This document shows, one piece after another, positions 4,333 to 6,739 of a stretch of 6,739 bases of DNA. Source of the stretch: Gammaproteobacteria bacterium RIFCSPHIGHO2_12_FULL_37_34 (GTDB lineage: Bacteria > Pseudomonadota > Gammaproteobacteria > DSM-16500). The notes below the pieces were generated by a model. That model saw only the letters and a list, made by a program, of their open reading frames with translations. It searched no databases and was not told where the DNA came from. The stretch lies in NCBI GenBank assembly GCA_001801495.1, contig MGXW01000049.1, positions 1 to 6,739 of the forward strand, written 5' to 3'. How positions within the stretch are numbered: the stretch's first letter is position 1; every line of letters starts with the position of its first letter. Both the position numbers and the translations under genes were made by a program.

Positions 4333-6207
4333 ATGATTGATTTTAAACAACAATTTGATGTGATCGTGGTAGGTGGCGGGCATGCTGGAACAGAGGCTGC
4401 TCTCGCTTCTGCTCGTATGGGTGCAAATACGATCCTACTCACCCATAACATCGAAACATTGGGTCAGATGTCTTGCAACCCCGCTATTGGTGGAATTGGC
4501 AAAGGACATCTTGTCAAAGAAATCGATGCTTTGGGTGGCGCCATGGCACATGCTGCTGACCAAGCTGGCATTCATTTTCGCATCTTAAATGCTAGTAAAG
4601 GCCCTGCCGTACGTGCAACACGTGCCCAAGCCGATCGCAATCTCTATAAAGAAGCCATTCGTCATCTACTTGAAACAGAACCCCATCTCCATCTGTCTCA
4701 ACAAGCCGTTGATGATCTCCTTCTAAAACAGGATCAAGTGATTGGAATCATTACTCAAATGGGATTAAAGATTTATGGTAAAACAGTTATTTTAACAGCA
4801 GGTACTTTTCTAGCCGGTAAAATTCATATCGGGCTCAACCATTATGAAGCTGGGCGAGCAGGGGACCCGCCCGCAAAAACGCTTGCTTTACGATTACGTG
4901 ATCTTCCTTTTCATGTGGGGCGTTTAAAAACAGGCACACCTCCACGCATTGACGGCCGCACTGTTGATTTTAGCGTGATGGAAAAGCAAGCAGGTGATAC
5001 GCCCACCCCTGTTTTTTCTTTTATGGGAAAAGCAGATGAACACCCTAAACAAGTTTGTTGCTACATCACGCATACTAATGAAAAAACGCATGATCATATT
5101 CGTGCTGGTTTAAAAGAATCTCCCCTATATACAGGTGCAATTGAAGGAATAGGCCCGCGCTATTGTCCCTCTATTGAAGATAAAATCACGCGCTTTGCTG
5201 ATAAAACATCGCATCAAATTTTCGTTGAACCAGAAGGATTAACGACTACCGAACTGTATCCCAATGGCATATCAACCAGCTTACCTTATGCCACCCAAAT
5301 TGAATTTGTGCACTCTATACGTGGTTTTGAAAATGCTCATATTACGCGCCCAGGATATGCAATTGAATATGATTATCTTGATCCTCGCGATCTCAAGCCA
5401 TCGCTTGAAACCAAAGCAATTGCCGGACTTTTCTTTGCCGGACAAATTAATGGTACAACCGGCTATGAAGAAGCGGCCGCCCAAGGAATAATTGCTGGAA
5501 TCAATGCGGTGCGTTATATCCATGATCAAAAACCTTGGACACCACGTCGTGATGAAGCTTACATAGGTGTCTTAATTGATGATTTAGTAACCCGAGGTAC
5601 ACAAGAACCTTATCGCATGTTTACAAGTCGTGCTGAATATCGATTATTATTGCGTGAAGATAATGCTGATTTGCGTTTAACCCCAAAGGCATTTGAATTT
5701 GGTTTAATCGATGAAAATCGCCTCCGATCTTTTGAAGAAAAATGTTTGGCGATAGAACAAGAAAAATCACGATTACGAACCGTTTTTGTCCACCCACATT
5801 CCACTGCTGCTGAACAATTAGAAGTTTTTCTAGAGGGGGCTTCTCTTTCGCGTGAATATAATTTGTTAGAACTATTACGCCGACCCAATATTACTTATCG
5901 TGATCTAATGTCAATAGAAACACTAGGTCCTGGTTTAACCAATGAAAAAGCCGCAGAACAAATTGAAATTCAAATTAAATATGCTGGTTACATTGATAGA
6001 CAAGAAGAGGAAATTGAAAAATTGAGTCGTCAAGAAAAAACACTGATTGCACAAGATATTTGCTATGATCGCGTCATTGGTTTATCTACAGAAATTCGCC
6101 AAAAGTTAACCCATATACGCCCAACCACTATTGGACAAGCATCACGTATTCCTGGCATGACACCTGCTGCAATTTCTTTGCTGTTGGTACATGTGAAAAA
6201 AAGGTAA
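4333..6207 (+). CDS. mnmG: tRNA uridine-5-carboxymethylaminomethyl modification enzyme MnmG (GidA)
   Basis: FAD-dependent subunit that, with the GTPase MnmE, adds an (carboxymethyl)aminomethyl group to C5 of wobble uridine 34 in several tRNAs, improving decoding fidelity; cytoplasmic. The 624 residues align throughout with E. coli MnmG (629). Visible blocks are the FAD site VVGGGHAGTEAA (GGGHAG at 14-19), SCNPAIGGIGKGHL (Cys48), NASKGPAVRATRAQADR, RAGDPPAK, LKTGTPPRIDGRT, GPRYCPSIEDK (Cys278, matching the conserved E. coli Cys277), FFAGQINGTTGYEEAAAQG and EPYRMFTSRAEYRL. The C-terminal helical domain that binds MnmE and tRNA includes EQIEIQIKYAGYI and ends TIGQASRIPGMTPAAISLLL. ATG 4333 gives the usual N-terminus (a few residues before FDVIVVGG); an in-frame TTG at 4318 is possible but neither has a good Shine-Dalgarno site. 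rsmG follows after 3 bp. Intact. Confidence 0.97.
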   Translation: MIDFKQQFDVIVVGGGHAGTEAALASARMGANTILLTHNIETLGQMSCNPAIGGIGKGHLVKEIDALGGAMAHAADQAGIHFRILNASKGPAVRATRAQADRNLYKEAIRHLLETEPHLHLSQQAVDDLLLKQDQVIGIITQMGLKIYGKTVILTAGTFLAGKIHIGLNHYEAGRAGDPPAKTLALRLRDLPFHVGRLKTGTPPRIDGRTVDFSVMEKQAGDTPTPVFSFMGKADEHPKQVCCYITHTNEKTHDHIRAGLKESPLYTGAIEGIGPRYCPSIEDKITRFADKTSHQIFVEPEGLTTTELYPNGISTSLPYATQIEFVHSIRGFENAHITRPGYAIEYDYLDPRDLKPSLETKAIAGLFFAGQINGTTGYEEAAAQGIIAGINAVRYIHDQKPWTPRRDEAYIGVLIDDLVTRGTQEPYRMFTSRAEYRLLLREDNADLRLTPKAFEFGLIDENRLRSFEEKCLAIEQEKSRLRTVFVHPHSTAAEQLEVFLEGASLSREYNLLELLRRPNITYRDLMSIETLGPGLTNEKAAEQIEIQIKYAGYIDRQEEEIEKLSRQEKTLIAQDICYDRVIGLSTEIRQKLTHIRPTTIGQASRIPGMTPAAISLLLVHVKKR

Positions 6208-6210
6208 AAA

Positions 6211-6739
6211 ATGTCTCTTGAACCAAACATTCCCTACACACTTCTTTCTCAAGCACTGAGCAAAAACCAGCTAATAGTCAATCCTAGAAAGCAAGAAAAA
6301 CTGATGCATTACCTCCACCTTTTGCAAACTTGGAATCGGGTATTTAATCTCACAACCATTACGAAATTAGAGGATATGGTTTATTTACATATTATCGATA
6401 GCTTACTCATTCAACCTTATTTGCAAGGCTTGCGATATCTTGATGTGGGTAGTGGAGCAGGATTACCAGGTATACCATTAGCTATTATGCATCCAGAACA
6501 TCATTGGGTATTACTAGATAAAAGCAGTAAAAAAACTCGTTTTATGACTCAAGTTGTCGCTGAATTAAAATTATCAAATGTTGAGGTTGTTCATAATCGA
6601 ACTGATGCTTTTCATCCACAACATAGCTTTGATAGTATGGTGTCACGCGCTTTTGGAAGTTTGCGTCTACTGATTGAGGCAACAGCGCATTTATTGAATA
6701 GGAATGGAATCATTCTAGCGATGAAAGGAAAATTTCCGC
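6211..6739 (+). CDS. rsmG: 16S rRNA (guanine(527)-N7)-methyltransferase RsmG (GidB), 3' end cut off by the window
   Basis: S-adenosylmethionine-dependent enzyme that methylates N7 of G527 in the 530 loop of 16S rRNA; in other bacteria its loss gives low-level streptomycin resistance. 176 residues are visible of a family length of about 205-215, with no stop before the window end. Evidence is the N-terminal helix region with LQTWNRVFNLT, the family block YLHIIDSL (58-65), the SAM-binding loop YLDVGSGAGLPGIPLAI (GSGAGLPG at 80-87), LLDKSSKKTRFM (101-112) for the adenosine side, and DSMVSRAFGSL (141-151), a conserved active-site block. The ATG at 6211 follows the mnmG stop by 3 bp and has AAAGG 6 nt upstream, inside the last mnmG codons, so the two genes are cotranscribed and probably translationally coupled. 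No defects are seen in the part present. Confidence 0.95.
   Translation, partial: MSLEPNIPYTLLSQALSKNQLIVNPRKQEKLMHYLHLLQTWNRVFNLTTITKLEDMVYLHIIDSLLIQPYLQGLRYLDVGSGAGLPGIPLAIMHPEHHWVLLDKSSKKTRFMTQVVAELKLSNVEVVHNRTDAFHPQHSFDSMVSRAFGSLRLLIEATAHLLNRNGIILAMKGKFP

Noticed and set aside
5281..5888. Antisense open frames of 82 and 92 codons inside mnmG
   Set aside because: They lie wholly within a strongly conserved gene, have no family signature, and reflect its codon pattern on the opposite strand.

Overview
The window looks like a piece of an A+T-rich gammaproteobacterial chromosome. The best evidence is MnmG, which is close to the Escherichia coli protein over its whole length, and the mnmG-rsmG gene order, which is common in that class. 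Low G+C and a decayed gene beside a toxin-antitoxin pair would fit a host-associated lineage such as Legionellales. That placement is a guess; the sequence alone does not fix it.

Layout, left to right. (1) Positions 1-1161 (+) hold a nicotinate phosphoribosyltransferase gene (pncB) cut by the left edge; it feeds NAD salvage. (2) Converging on it, positions 1206-1863 (-) hold a two-gene toxin-antitoxin operon in HigBA order. The RelE/HigB-like toxin is followed by an overlapping XRE-type antitoxin whose N-terminus is very rich in histidine. (3) Just upstream on the same strand is a 32-codon stump of an AAA/DUF4143-type ATPase that keeps its Walker A motif. It is preceded by a perfect 12-bp dyad that could be its old promoter or operator. 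(4) Positions 2097-4069 (-) hold a tightly coupled pair: a DAO-type FAD-dependent oxidoreductase followed by an aldo/keto reductase that starts at TTG inside the end of the first gene. (5) The 263-bp gap between this pair and the divergent mnmG contains three perfect palindromes. They sit within a 164-bp block with matching ends and 9-bp flanking direct repeats, the architecture of a small non-autonomous transposable element (MITE). (6) Positions 4333-6739 (+) hold mnmG and the 5' part of rsmG, an RNA-modification operon acting on tRNA wobble uridine and 16S rRNA.

The housekeeping genes (pncB, mnmG, rsmG) are ordinary. The accessory signal lies in two places: the toxin-antitoxin/ATPase-remnant island at about 1206-2080, and the MITE-like insertion at 4101-4282. 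No RNA gene or CRISPR array was seen.
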